Origin: Chitinophaga dinghuensis
GTDB taxonomy: Bacteria > Bacteroidota > Bacteroidia > Chitinophagales > Chitinophagaceae
DNA length: 64,000 nt
NCBI RefSeq assembly: GCF_003259435.1
Contig: NZ_QLMA01000002.1
Coordinates: 372,001 to 436,000, forward strand
Direction: 5' to 3'
Part shown: positions 1 to 8,191 of the stretch, piece by piece
How the letters are laid out: each line of letters opens with the position of its first letter
Position numbering within the stretch: position 1 is the first letter of the stretch
The notes under the pieces: model-generated
Database searches by the model: none
What the model saw: the letters and a program-made list of their open reading frames with translations, nothing else
Told to the model about the DNA's origin: nothing
Program-made: the position numbers and the translations under genes

Positions 1-84
1 TTCCGGGCAGGAGATAATGGGCGCATCTATCTGGCTTTGGCAAGACGGGAGCAGGTGCATACAAACAAGTATCACAAGACATAG
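1..84 (+). CDS. Possible C-terminal end of a truncated gene
   Basis: The first frame is open from base 1 to a TAG at 82-84 and would give 27 residues beginning FRAGDNGRIYLALARREQ. The composition looks like the tail of a real protein (the GDNGRIYL stretch resembles the end of a beta-propeller repeat), but no start or domain is present in the window. The family cannot be named, and chance openness of 84 bases is quite possible. Bases 85-227 after it hold no recognisable feature. Confidence 0.3.
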   Translation, partial: FRAGDNGRIYLALARREQVHTNKYHKT

Positions 85-227
85 TGGCAAGTACAATAAA
101 ATTCTCTTCATTACTAATAATACTAGGTGTAACAATACATACCCACGGGTACGGACATACGAAACCCGGAGTAAATTTTTAGTTTACACAAAGTTGGCAA
201 AAGGAGTATGCGGGGGGAGGTTGAAAA

Positions 228-758
228 TTACTTTTTCTCTATAGCTGCAATCACTTCTGGCGATTCTGGTTGTGTTTTTGGTGAGAAAACAGCTACCAGG
301 TTACCATGCTCGTCCAGCAGGTATTTCTGGAAGTTCCAGGTTACTTCTGCTGGTTCCAGATGTTTGGCTTTGCTTTCATCCAGCAGCCATTTGTAAATAG
401 GATGGATGTCTGCGCCTTTAACAGAAATCTTTGCTGCCATTGGGAAGGTAACAGCATATTTCTTAGTGCAGAATTCCTGAATTTCCTTGTTGGAGCCAGG
501 TTCCTGGCTACCGAAATTATTTGCGGGGAAACCAACGATTACCAGACTGTTCTGGTATTTTTTGTAGAGTTTTTCGAGGCCTTCATACTGGGGAGTGTTG
601 CCACAAAGGGAGGCAGTATTTACTATCAGAATTTTCTTACCCTTGTATTTGGCAAAGTCAATCTTGCTGCCATCTACGGCATCTACCTTGAAATCATAAA
701 TATGAGAAGCGGCAGCGGCGAACATCATAAAAATTGACAGTATGGTTAATTTAAACAT
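228..758 (-). CDS. Secreted glutathione peroxidase (thioredoxin-dependent type)
   Basis: Reduces hydroperoxides. The fold is recognised from residues around the peroxidatic Cys52 (NTASLCGNTPQYEGLEKLY), the FGSQEPGSN motif with Gln85, and Trp141-Asn142 in VTWNFQKYL, which together form the GPx catalytic tetrad with Cys in place of selenocysteine. A second Cys at 97 (EFCTKKYAVTFPM) lies 45 residues after the first, the spacing of the resolving cysteine in two-Cys GPx enzymes, so thioredoxin rather than glutathione is the likely reductant (inference). The N-terminus MFKLTILSIFMMFAAAAS looks like a signal peptide, so it probably acts in the periplasm. I chose the ATG at 758: a TATCTTTG promoter motif at 789-796 would place the transcript start downstream of the longer candidate start at 791. 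It lies downstream of comF and radA on the same strand. Confidence 0.9.
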   Translation of the reverse strand: MFKLTILSIFMMFAAAASHIYDFKVDAVDGSKIDFAKYKGKKILIVNTASLCGNTPQYEGLEKLYKKYQNSLVIVGFPANNFGSQEPGSNKEIQEFCTKKYAVTFPMAAKISVKGADIHPIYKWLLDESKAKHLEPAEVTWNFQKYLLDEHGNLVAVFSPKTQPESPEVIAAIEKK

Positions 759-788
759 GGTAGTAATATTATTAGTAGTTAGCGTTAA

Positions 789-796
789 CAAAGATA
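789..796 (-). promoter_or_regulatory. -7 promoter motif of the glutathione peroxidase gene
   Basis: On the minus strand this reads TATCTTTG, a match to the Bacteroidota -7 consensus TAnnTTTG, about 30 bases before the chosen ATG. No clear -33 TTG was found. Confidence 0.45.
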
Positions 797-852
797 TGGT
801 CCTACGGAATACCTAAAGTTAACTAACCATTATTAAAAAATTGTTCTTTTTT

Positions 853-1539
853 TTAACTCCAGGCATAAGCAAGACAACAGACGCTAACATCAGCGCCTGT
901 TTGTTGTATCGCCTGACAACATGCTTCCGTGGTAGCGCCTGTCGTAATAACATCGTCTATCAACAGAAAATGTTTGCCTTTTGCCGCATCTGCGGCCTGA
1001 AATACATTTGCAACGTTCCCCCAACGTTCTGTTCTGTCTTTCCGCGTTTGTGTATTGGTAGTAACGCACTTTTGCAGAAAATTATTTAAAACAGGTTTTT
1101 GAATAACAGCAGCAATACCTTCCGCCAATAGTGCGGCCTGGTTATAGCCTCTTTTACGTTGTTTGCGCGCATGCATAGGAACAGGAACTACGGCGTCAAT
1201 TTCATGTATCCATGTACTTTGTAGCAGCATAGCCCCTACCTTTTTTCCCAGATAGGTCGCCAGATCCGGGCGTTGTTTGTATTTAAAGGAGTGAACCAGG
1301 CGTTGTATGCCGGAAGACGGCGAATAATAATAGGCAGCGGTGGCATGTTGTACCACGCATCTCCCCCAGAAAATTTTTTCGACAGGATTATTATCCATCA
1401 GGTGAAACTGTGTTTCCGGCAAGTTGGTCATACAGGAAATGCACAGTTTCTCCTGGCGTTCAGAAAGGTCAGTGCCGCAAATATCACAGCAATGAGGGTA
1501 GAAAAGATCTACCAATGGCGTTAACAAACGGGATATCAT
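853..1539 (-). CDS. ComF family phosphoribosyltransferase-like protein
   Basis: A 228-residue ComF/GntX-type protein. The N-terminus has a four-cysteine zinc-binding segment (CDICG near residues 18-22 and CISC near 33-36). The C-terminal part is a type I phosphoribosyltransferase fold with the PRPP loop IDDVITTGAT at about residues 194-203. In competent bacteria ComF homologues help import or process transforming DNA, but many copies have no known substrate, so the role here is uncertain. It starts 20 bases after the radA stop on the same strand and is likely co-transcribed with it, which is a natural pairing because both families connect to DNA uptake and recombination. Confidence 0.85.
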   Translation of the reverse strand: MISRLLTPLVDLFYPHCCDICGTDLSERQEKLCISCMTNLPETQFHLMDNNPVEKIFWGRCVVQHATAAYYYSPSSGIQRLVHSFKYKQRPDLATYLGKKVGAMLLQSTWIHEIDAVVPVPMHARKQRKRGYNQAALLAEGIAAVIQKPVLNNFLQKCVTTNTQTRKDRTERWGNVANVFQAADAAKGKHFLLIDDVITTGATTEACCQAIQQTGADVSVCCLAYAWS

Positions 1540-1559
1540 AAAGTAAATGGTTAAGCAGC

Positions 1560-2933
1560 TTAGAATAGCTGTTGGTAGACTTCTTCCACCCGACCCACAG
1601 CAATCACTTCGATATTGAATTTACTGAAATCTATTCCTTTCTTATTATATCGGGAGATGAAAATTTTATCGAAGCCCAGTTTTTCTGCCTCTGCTATGCG
1701 TTGTTCTATCCGGTTGACGGCACGTATCTCCCCGCTCAATCCTACTTCTCCGGCAAAACATACTTTGTTGGGCAGGGCATTATCTTCATAAGAACTCAGT
1801 AACGCGCATAATACGGCCAGGTCAATAGCCGGATCTTCCACACGAATACCGCCGGCGATATTGAGAAATACATCTTTCACGCCGAAATGGAAACCGCCTC
1901 TTTTCTCCAGTACTGCCAGTAAGAGTTGTAGTCTGCGTAAATCAAAACCAGTAGCAGTTCGTTGTGGCGTGCCGTAAACTGATTGGGTTACCAATGCTTG
2001 TACCTCTACGAGCAGTGGACGCATACCTTCCATGGTTGCGGAAATTGCGACACCGCTTAATAAATCATCCCGTTGAGAGATGAGGATTTCAGAAGGATTG
2101 GTTACTTGTCTCAGTCCTGTGCCAGTCATTTCATAAATGCCTAGTTCAGCAGTGGAGCCGAAGCGATTTTTTATAGTTCGTAAGATACGATATGCATAAT
2201 GCTGATCGCCTTCAAACTGCAGTACGGTATCTACCATATGCTCCAGTACTTTTGGGCCTGCAATGGAACCATCTTTGGTAATATGTCCGATCAGAAAAAC
2301 CGGCGTATTACTTTCTTTAGCAAACCGTTGCAGTTCCGCGGTGGTTTCTCTGATCTGGGAAACGCTGCCTGGCGCGGATTCTATGAAAGGCGATTGTAGT
2401 GTCTGTATGGAATCTACGATCACCAGTTGAGGCTGAAGTTTTTTTATTTCCTGGAAGATGGTTTGTGTGGAAGTTTCGGTCAGCAAATAAAATTGTTCAT
2501 TAGAAGCGCGGATGCGATCCGCTCTCATTTTTATTTGTTGTTCACTTTCTTCTCCACTGATATAGAGTGTTTTAACATCTTTCAGTTGTAGTGCATTTTG
2601 GAGGAAGAGGGTCGATTTACCGATGCCTGGTTCTCCACCAACGAGTACAAGGGAACCCGCTACTATGCCGCCTCCCAGCACGCGGTTCAGTTCATTGTCT
2701 GGCGTAAGAAGTCGTTTTTCCGCAATGGTTTGGACTTCAGAGAGACTAATAATTTTTTGTGTGCGTGCGAGTGGGTTATCGTTAGTTTTCCATTCTTGTT
2801 TGGCAGGCGTATCTTTTTGAACACGTTCTTCAACGAAAGTATTCCATTGTCCGCAACTTGGACATTTACCATTCCATTTAGCAGATTCGTATCCACAACT
2901 CTGACAGAAAAAAGCAGTTCTTATTTTACTCAT
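1560..2933 (-). CDS. radA: DNA repair protein RadA
   Basis: A RecA-family ATPase that promotes branch migration and processing of recombination intermediates. All family parts are visible: a four-Cys zinc finger at residues 10-27 (CQSCGYES then CPSCGQW), Walker A GEPGIGKST at 100-108, the RadA-specific KNRFG motif near residue 255, and a C-terminal Lon-protease-like domain ending in FISRYNKKGIDFSKFN and VGRVEEVYQQLF. The length of 457 is normal. It is the first gene of a minus-strand group followed by comF and the peroxidase. No strong -7 motif was seen upstream. Confidence 0.97.
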   Translation of the reverse strand: MSKIRTAFFCQSCGYESAKWNGKCPSCGQWNTFVEERVQKDTPAKQEWKTNDNPLARTQKIISLSEVQTIAEKRLLTPDNELNRVLGGGIVAGSLVLVGGEPGIGKSTLFLQNALQLKDVKTLYISGEESEQQIKMRADRIRASNEQFYLLTETSTQTIFQEIKKLQPQLVIVDSIQTLQSPFIESAPGSVSQIRETTAELQRFAKESNTPVFLIGHITKDGSIAGPKVLEHMVDTVLQFEGDQHYAYRILRTIKNRFGSTAELGIYEMTGTGLRQVTNPSEILISQRDDLLSGVAISATMEGMRPLLVEVQALVTQSVYGTPQRTATGFDLRRLQLLLAVLEKRGGFHFGVKDVFLNIAGGIRVEDPAIDLAVLCALLSSYEDNALPNKVCFAGEVGLSGEIRAVNRIEQRIAEAEKLGFDKIFISRYNKKGIDFSKFNIEVIAVGRVEEVYQQLF

Positions 2934-3479
2934 AATAGTATAAAAAGAGAGGGTACAAGGTAAGGAGAATTCAAAAAAACGGGGTGTGGGAATTCCTAAA
3001 ATGAGAAAAGAGCCAAACGGAAGATTCCGTTGACTCTTTCTACTTACTAACCCATTAAATTCAGGTCTAAATTACTAAATGGCTTCAGAATAAAAAAGTT
3101 TATTTAATCGATGTGAATAACTTTTGATGTATTTTTCTAATGTTAGAAAGTGGCTGCCATCGCTTGTTTGAGCCGCTATTTTGGTCCAATATTACTTTCA
3201 ATGACAAGCCATAAAATGTTGATAAATAGGGTAGCTGGCATGTAAAATTGTATATGAAATCCGGCTAATCCGAAAGGGGTTTTTGGCTGACAAATAGGCC
3301 GATTTTAACATCTGAAAAAATAAATTTCGCCAATATGGCAGTGTTAATTTTATGGATGAACGGAAGAGGGAAAGGATGAGGAAGGGATGACAGGGAGATG
3401 CTAAATAATCCTTAAATTGGATAGGTTGGAAAGGTTTTTGACTCGGATTAGCCTGAAATATTCTGTAAAAATATTGCAT
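2934..3479. other. Intergenic region without a convincing gene
   Basis: About 545 AT-rich bases between the divergent radA and zinc-peptidase genes. Open frames on the minus strand (for example 3198-3479) have an atypical composition and no recognisable family. The only structure I can support is a terminator-like hairpin at 3006-3040. Confidence 0.5.
3006..3040 (-). terminator. Orphan terminator-like hairpin upstream of radA
   Basis: An imperfect inverted repeat (AAAGAGCCAAACGGAA against TTCCGTTGACTCTTT, two-base loop). Read on the minus strand it is followed by a T-rich stretch. No annotated gene on that strand ends here, so it may end an unseen small transcript or act in the radA leader. 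Confidence 0.4.
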
Positions 3480-4169
3480 ATGACACCAGGAATTTTGTTC
3501 GTTTCATTGATTTTTGTGGGGATCAGTATGCTGGTTGGCTATATTTTAAAGAGCCGATTTAAAGAGTATAGTGAGATACCCACCTCCTCCGGCATGACCG
3601 GGCGCGAAATAGCAGAGAAGATGTTGAGAGACAATCAGATATATGATGTTCAGGTAAGGTCTGTAGATGGATTTTTATCTGATCACTATAATCCGTCTGA
3701 CAAGACGGTGAATCTGAGTCCCGACGTATATAACGGGGCCAATGTGGCGGCTGCTGCGGTGGCGGCTCACGAGTGTGGTCATGCTGTGCAGCATGCGGCC
3801 CATTATCCTTGGTTGGGGATGAGGTCTAAGTTGGTACCGCTGGTGCAGGTAAGCGCCAATCTGGTAAACTGGGTATTATTAATAGGTATTTTAATGGTGA
3901 ACCGGTTTCCGCAGTTGTTATTGGTAGGTATTGTACTGTTTGCGGTTACGACTGTCTTCTCTGTGATAACTTTACCGGTAGAGTTTGACGCATCCAAAAG
4001 GGCCTTGGCTTGGCTGGATAATAGCAGGGTAATGACGCAAGGCGAGCATGATAAGGCTAAAAATGCACTTTGGTGGGCGGCTATGACTTATGTAGTGGCG
4101 GCGCTGGCGTCTATTGCTACTTTGTTCCAGTACCTGATGATATTCCTGGGATCCCGGAACAGGAATTAA
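3480..4169 (+). CDS. Membrane zinc metallopeptidase, YugP family
   Basis: A 229-residue protein of the YugP-like zinc peptidase family. It shows an N-terminal membrane helix (MTPGILFVSLIFVGISMLVG), the metal-binding motif HECGH at residues 97-101, and two or three further hydrophobic segments (WVLLIGILMVN, LLLVGIVLFAV, VVAALASIATLF). Its substrate is unknown. I chose the ATG at 3480, because the longer frame from 3417 needs a TTG and adds a charged extension before the membrane helix. It is a single gene closed by a terminator at 4193-4219. Confidence 0.85.
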   Translation: MTPGILFVSLIFVGISMLVGYILKSRFKEYSEIPTSSGMTGREIAEKMLRDNQIYDVQVRSVDGFLSDHYNPSDKTVNLSPDVYNGANVAAAAVAAHECGHAVQHAAHYPWLGMRSKLVPLVQVSANLVNWVLLIGILMVNRFPQLLLVGIVLFAVTTVFSVITLPVEFDASKRALAWLDNSRVMTQGEHDKAKNALWWAAMTYVVAALASIATLFQYLMIFLGSRNRN

Positions 4170-4192
4170 AGAAAGATATTATATAACAAGGG

Positions 4193-4219
4193 GCCGGTCC
4201 GGTTGAGGCCGGCTTTTTT
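4193..4219 (+). terminator. Terminator after the zinc peptidase
   Basis: A GC-rich hairpin (GCCGG paired with CCGGC, extended with one mismatch) is followed by six T. Confidence 0.7.
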
Positions 4220-4370
4220 GTGTTCATACATTAATAAAAAACAAGTTATCAACTGCATTTTCAGGGGCTGTTAATAACTTTCATACAAATTTTTTATTGA
4301 ACATCAATAAGTTACAAAGGTGCTGTGTAAAAAAGTGGGTAAAATGTATGGTAATTAGAAATGGGGAATG

Positions 4371-4378
4371 TACCTTTG
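4371..4378 (+). promoter_or_regulatory. -7 promoter motif of the rplM operon
   Basis: TACCTTTG matches TAnnTTTG exactly, 57 bases before the rplM start. A short hairpin (TCCC against GGGGA, 4382-4398) lies at the start of the predicted leader and could be a ribosomal-protein control site, but this is unsupported beyond its shape. Confidence 0.55.
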
Positions 4379-4434
4379 CACTCCCTCATTATGGGGGAAT
4401 TGTTTACAAGACGTAATCTTTATCGTATACAACA

Positions 4435-4878
4435 ATGAACACATTAAGTTTTAAAACAAAATCGGCTAACGACGCTTACGTAAAGCGTGACTGGTACATT
4501 GTAGATGCTACCAATCTGACACTTGGCAGGGTTGCTGCTAAAATGGCCGCTATTTTAAGAGGTAAGAACAAGCCTTACTATACTCCTCATACTGATTGCG
4601 GTGACAACATCATCGTTATCAATGCTGAAAAAATTGTGCTGACTGGTAACAAAATGGAAGAAAAAGAATACATCCATTACACTGGTTTTCCAGGAGGTCA
4701 GAGAATTGAACTGGCAAAGGACCTGATTCGTCGTCGTCCTGAGGTTATGATTGAGAAAGCTGTAAAAGGTATGCTGCCTAAAAATCGCCTGGGTCGCAAA
4801 ATGTACAAAAAACTGTTTGTATATGCTGGCGCTGAACATCCTCACGCAGCACAGAAACCACAACCTTTAACTTTCTAA
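4435..4878 (+). CDS. rplM: 50S ribosomal protein L13
   Basis: 147 residues, normal for bacterial L13. Family signatures include [19 protein letters not shown] near the N-terminus, the [12 protein letters not shown] segment and the closing [17 protein letters not shown]. It is the first gene of the translation cluster rplM-rpsI-rpsB-tsf, with 13 bases to rpsI. The promoter motif is at 4371-4378. Confidence 0.98.
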   Translation: MNTLSFKTKSANDAYVKRDWYIVDATNLTLGRVAAKMAAILRGKNKPYYTPHTDCGDNIIVINAEKIVLTGNKMEEKEYIHYTGFPGGQRIELAKDLIRRRPEVMIEKAVKGMLPKNRLGRKMYKKLFVYAGAEHPHAAQKPQPLTF

Positions 4879-4891
4879 TTTTCTCTGATAC

Positions 4892-5281
4892 ATGGAAAAG
4901 CAAAAAAATACAATAGGTCGTCGTAAGGAAGCGGTTGCCCGTGTTTATATCAACAAAGGTACCGGTAACATTACTATCAACGACAAGGATTATAAAAACT
5001 ACTTTTCTCTGATCTACCTGCAAAATCAGGTGGAACTGCCTTTAAAAACCATCGAAGCGGTTGATAAATTCGACCTGAAAGTGAATGCACAAGGTGGTGG
5101 TATCAAAGGTCAGGCAGAAGCTATTAAACTGGGTATTGCTCGCGCACTGTGCGAAGTGAATCCAGAGTTCCGTCCTGCACTGAAAGCAGCTGGTCTGCTG
5201 AAACGTGATCCTAGATCAGTAGAACGTAAGAAACCAGGTAAAGCGAAAGCAAGAAGAAGCTTCCAGTTCTCTAAACGCTAA
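4892..5281 (+). CDS. rpsI: 30S ribosomal protein S9
   Basis: 129 residues, normal for S9. It begins with the family segment IGRRKEAVARVYINKGTG and ends with the basic tail KKPGKAKARRSFQFSKR, which reaches the P-site tRNA in the ribosome. It is co-transcribed with rplM, the usual partner. Confidence 0.98.
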   Translation: MEKQKNTIGRRKEAVARVYINKGTGNITINDKDYKNYFSLIYLQNQVELPLKTIEAVDKFDLKVNAQGGGIKGQAEAIKLGIARALCEVNPEFRPALKAAGLLKRDPRSVERKKPGKAKARRSFQFSKR

Positions 5282-5364
5282 TATTTTTGAGCTGTTGGCG
5301 GTTACGTATCAATACTTCCGCCGACAGTTATATTATTTGATCCTTTTAATTGAGCAATATAAAC

Positions 5365-6330
5365 ATGGAAAATAATACCTCATTGCAGCAGCAGTTACTG
5401 GAGGCAGGTGTTCACTTCGGTCACCTGAAGAAAAAATGGAATCCGAAAATGCTGCCTTATATTTTCGCAGAAAAGAAAGGTATTCATATCATTGATCTGA
5501 ACAAAACCGTTGAAGGTTTACAGGAAGCAGCAGCTGCCCTGAAATCTATCGCAAAAAGCGGTAAGAAGATCATGTTCGTTGCAACTAAAAAGCAGGCGAA
5601 AGAAATCGTAGCAGATGCTGCGCGTAACATCAACATGCCTTTCGTAACTGAAAGATGGTTAGGTGGTATGCTCACTAACTTCGCTACTATCCGTAAGAGT
5701 GTGAAGAAAATGCAGAGCATCGAAAAAATGCTGGCTGACGGAACTTTCGACAACATCACTAAAAAAGAACGTCTGACTTTAAGCCGTGATAAAGAGAAAA
5801 TGGAGAAAGTGCTGGGTGGTATCGCTCAACTGGCACGCGTTCCAGCTGCTCTGTTCCTGGTAGATATCTCCCACGAACACATCGCTCTGGCTGAAGCAAA
5901 ACGTCTGGGTATCGTTACCTTCGGTATGGTGGATACTAACTCCGATCCTACCAAAGTTGACTTCGCAATCCCTGCGAACGACGATGCTACCAAATCTATT
6001 GCTATCATCACTAGCTATATCTGCGCTGCAATCGCAGAAGGTCTGTCTGAAAGAGCAAACGAAAAAACTGAAGAAGTAGAAGAGGAAGAAGAAGCAGACG
6101 ACAAAGCACGCAAATTCGAGGTTGAAGGCGGTGAAGAGAAAGGTGAAAGAGGTCGCAGACCAAGTGGCGGCGGCGGTGGCCGTGGTCAAGGTGGTGGACA
6201 AAACCGTGGCGGTGGCCAAGGTGGTGGACAAAACCGTGGTGGTGGCCAGAACCGTGGCGGTGGTCAAGGCGGTCAACGTCGTCCTTCCAACGCTGGTGGC
6301 GGTCAACGCAAACCAGGTGGTGCAAGATAA
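5365..6330 (+). CDS. rpsB: 30S ribosomal protein S2 with a glycine-rich C-terminal tail
   Basis: Residues 1 to about 230 are normal S2: LLEAGVHFGHLKKKWNPKM, then the WLGGMLTNF segment and FGMVDTNSDP. After about residue 232 the protein continues with an acidic stretch (EEVEEEEEADDKA) and then about 65 residues of Gly/Gln/Arg/Asn repeats such as GGGQNRGGGQ, ending GGGQRKPGGAR. The total is about 321 residues against roughly 230-260 for a usual S2. The tail resembles RGG-type RNA-binding regions, so extra RNA contact is plausible, but that is inference. The ATG at 5365 is preferred to a TTG at 5350. The gene sits between rpsI and tsf as is typical. Confidence 0.97.
   Translation: MENNTSLQQQLLEAGVHFGHLKKKWNPKMLPYIFAEKKGIHIIDLNKTVEGLQEAAAALKSIAKSGKKIMFVATKKQAKEIVADAARNINMPFVTERWLGGMLTNFATIRKSVKKMQSIEKMLADGTFDNITKKERLTLSRDKEKMEKVLGGIAQLARVPAALFLVDISHEHIALAEAKRLGIVTFGMVDTNSDPTKVDFAIPANDDATKSIAIITSYICAAIAEGLSERANEKTEEVEEEEEADDKARKFEVEGGEEKGERGRRPSGGGGGRGQGGGQNRGGGQGGGQNRGGGQNRGGGQGGQRRPSNAGGGQRKPGGAR
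6187..6246 (+). repeat. Tandem 30-base repeat inside the rpsB tail
   Basis: Two adjacent 30-base copies (6187-6216 and 6217-6246), nearly identical, encode GQNRGG-type units. Degenerate partial copies continue to about 6280. The in-frame period means copy-number changes would lengthen or shorten the tail without a frameshift. Confidence 0.8.
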
Positions 6331-6342
6331 TATCAACTGATA

Positions 6343-6400
6343 CAAATTACGAATTGCGTGCTTGCCGGAGTATTCCTGCGAAAACGTAATTCGTAATTTG
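6343..6400 (+). other. Long inverted repeat between rpsB and tsf
   Basis: CAAATTACGAATT at 6343-6355 is the exact reverse complement of AATTCGTAATTTG at 6388-6400, giving a 13-base stem with a 32-base loop. No T-run follows, so it is not a classical terminator. It may be an RNA processing, attenuation or stability element between the two genes. Confidence 0.6.
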
Positions 6401-6446
6401 AGTTTAATACACATCTCAATTTTAAATCTTAAACTTAATATAACTC

Positions 6447-7271
6447 ATGGCAACAATTACAGCTGCTGATGTTAACAAACTGCGTCAGCAAACTGGTGCT
6501 GGTATGATGGATTGCAGAAAAGCACTGGTAGAAAGTGATGGCGATTTCGAAAAAGCAGTAGACTACCTGCGTAAAAAAGGCCAGAAAGTAGCTGCGCTGC
6601 GTTCCGACCGCGAAACCAAAGAAGGCGTTATCATCGCAAAAACCTCTGCTGATGGTAAATCCGGTGTGATCGTAGGTCTGGGTTGTGAAACTGACTTCGT
6701 TGCTAAAAACGAAGACTTTATCAAATTTGCTCAGTCTATCGTTGACCTGGCACTCGCTAACAATATCACTACTGTAGATGCCCTGAACGCTGCTCAGCTG
6801 GATGGCGCTACCGTTGCTGATAAAGTAAACGACCAAGTTGCGAAAATCGGTGAGAAAATCACCCTGAACAAATTCGAATTCGTTACTGGTGGTGGCGTTA
6901 CTGCTTACATCCACGGTAACTACCGCATGGGCGTTCTGGTTGCTTTCAGCAAACCAGTAGCTGAAGAAGTAGGTAAAGACATTGCTATGCAAATCGCGGC
7001 AATGAGCCCTATCGCTGTTGATCCTGAAAGCGTTCCTGCTGACGTGATCGCACGCGAAAAAGATATCGCTGTTGAACAGGTGAAAGCTGAAGGCAAACCT
7101 GCTGAAATGGCGGAAAAAATCGCTGCAGGTAAAGTGAACAAATTCTTTAAAGAAAGCACCCTGGTTCAACAGGCTTTCGTTAAAGATTCTAACAAATCTG
7201 TAGGTGATTACCTGAAATCCGTAGATGCTGATCTGAAAGTGACTGGCTTTAAGCGTATCGCTTTAGGTTAA
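6447..7271 (+). CDS. tsf: Translation elongation factor Ts
   Basis: Nucleotide exchange factor for EF-Tu. The N-terminal signature VNKLRQQTGAGMMDCRKAL and the core segment GLGCETDFVAKNEDF are clear, and 274 residues is in the normal range. It is the fourth gene of the cluster, 116 bases after rpsB with an inverted repeat in the gap, and is followed by a strong terminator. Confidence 0.98.
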   Translation: MATITAADVNKLRQQTGAGMMDCRKALVESDGDFEKAVDYLRKKGQKVAALRSDRETKEGVIIAKTSADGKSGVIVGLGCETDFVAKNEDFIKFAQSIVDLALANNITTVDALNAAQLDGATVADKVNDQVAKIGEKITLNKFEFVTGGGVTAYIHGNYRMGVLVAFSKPVAEEVGKDIAMQIAAMSPIAVDPESVPADVIAREKDIAVEQVKAEGKPAEMAEKIAAGKVNKFFKESTLVQQAFVKDSNKSVGDYLKSVDADLKVTGFKRIALG

Positions 7272-7285
7272 TCTAATCATATTAT

Positions 7286-7322
7286 AAAAAAGGAGAGAAC
7301 GAAAATTTCTCTCCTTTTTTTT
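7286..7322 (+). terminator. Terminator after tsf
   Basis: A 14-base perfect stem (AAAAAAGGAGAGAA against TTCTCTCCTTTTTT) with a seven-base loop ends in a T-run. Confidence 0.9.
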
Positions 7323-7402
7323 GCACATAGGTTTTCAACACCAACGATTTTTTCGGAAATTAGTCTGGTTAAAATCACAATCTTACAATATCTTATAGCG
7401 TC

Positions 7403-8113
7403 ATGTTGCCAAAGTACAAGCGAATTTTGCTCAAACTGAGCGGTGAGGCCCTCATGGGTGAAGGAAATTATGGAATTGATCCAAAAGTGATTACTCAATA
7501 TGCCTATGACATCAAAGCTGTTACTGACCTCGGTGTTCAGGTAGCTATCGTTATAGGTGGAGGTAATATCTACCGCGGAATGAATGAAGCCGAAACCGGT
7601 ATTGAAAGAGCACAGGGTGACTATATGGGCATGCTGGCTACTGTGATCAATGGAATGGCCATGCAAAGCGGCCTCGAAAGAATTGGTCTCTATACCCGTC
7701 TGCAATCCGCCATTAAAATGGAACAAATTGCAGAACCTTATATCCGCCGCCGCGCTATCCGCCACGTGGAAAAAGGCCGTGTAGTAATCTTCGGAGCCGG
7801 TACTGGTAACCCTTACTTTACTACCGATACTGCCGCTTCCCTGCGCGCTATCGAAATCCAGGCGGACGTTATCCTGAAAGGTACCCGCGTGGATGGTATC
7901 TACACTGCAGATCCTGAAAAAGATAAAACTGCTACCAGATACGAAACAATCTCCTTCACTGAAGTTTATCAGAAAAACCTGAACGTAATGGATATGACGG
8001 CATTTACCCTCTGCCAAGAGAATAAACTGCCCATCATCGTTTTCGACATGAACAAACCAGGAAACCTCCTGAATGTTATCATGGGCAAAAACGTTGGTAC
8101 CCTCGTTCACTAA
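7403..8113 (+). CDS. pyrH: UMP kinase
   Basis: Phosphorylates UMP to UDP in pyrimidine nucleotide synthesis; hexameric bacterial enzyme of the amino-acid kinase fold. Signatures are [15 protein letters not shown] near the start, [10 protein letters not shown], and [19 protein letters not shown] with the [20 protein letters not shown] segment. The length of 236 is normal. It is separated from tsf by a terminator, so it is probably transcribed on its own. frr, a frequent next gene in other bacteria, does not follow. Confidence 0.97.
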   Translation: MLPKYKRILLKLSGEALMGEGNYGIDPKVITQYAYDIKAVTDLGVQVAIVIGGGNIYRGMNEAETGIERAQGDYMGMLATVINGMAMQSGLERIGLYTRLQSAIKMEQIAEPYIRRRAIRHVEKGRVVIFGAGTGNPYFTTDTAASLRAIEIQADVILKGTRVDGIYTADPEKDKTATRYETISFTEVYQKNLNVMDMTAFTLCQENKLPIIVFDMNKPGNLLNVIMGKNVGTLVH

Positions 8114-8135
8114 TTTCTTCCCAGATATTTATAAC

Positions 8136-8173
8136 AAAAAAGGTCTTCTCTACCACGTAGAGAAGACCTTTTT
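8136..8173. terminator. Bidirectional terminator between pyrH and the DUF3298 lipoprotein
   Basis: A long stem (AAAAGGTCTTCTCTAC against GTAGAGAAGACCTTTT) with a three-base loop has A and T runs on both sides. It serves pyrH on plus and the convergent gene ending at 8192 on minus. Confidence 0.9.
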
Positions 8174-8191
8174 CTTTTGGTGAGCAAACTA

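Noticed and set aside
3198..3479. 93-codon minus-strand frame before the zinc peptidase
   Set aside because: Composition is not gene-like, there is no recognisable start context, and it covers the region leading into the plus-strand gene.
6187..6280. Regular 30-base repeat, considered as a CRISPR array
   Set aside because: Copies are directly adjacent without unique spacers and are in frame within rpsB.
5779..6414. Thr-rich and His-rich frames opposite the rpsB tail
   Set aside because: They are artefacts of the glycine-repeat DNA on the coding strand.
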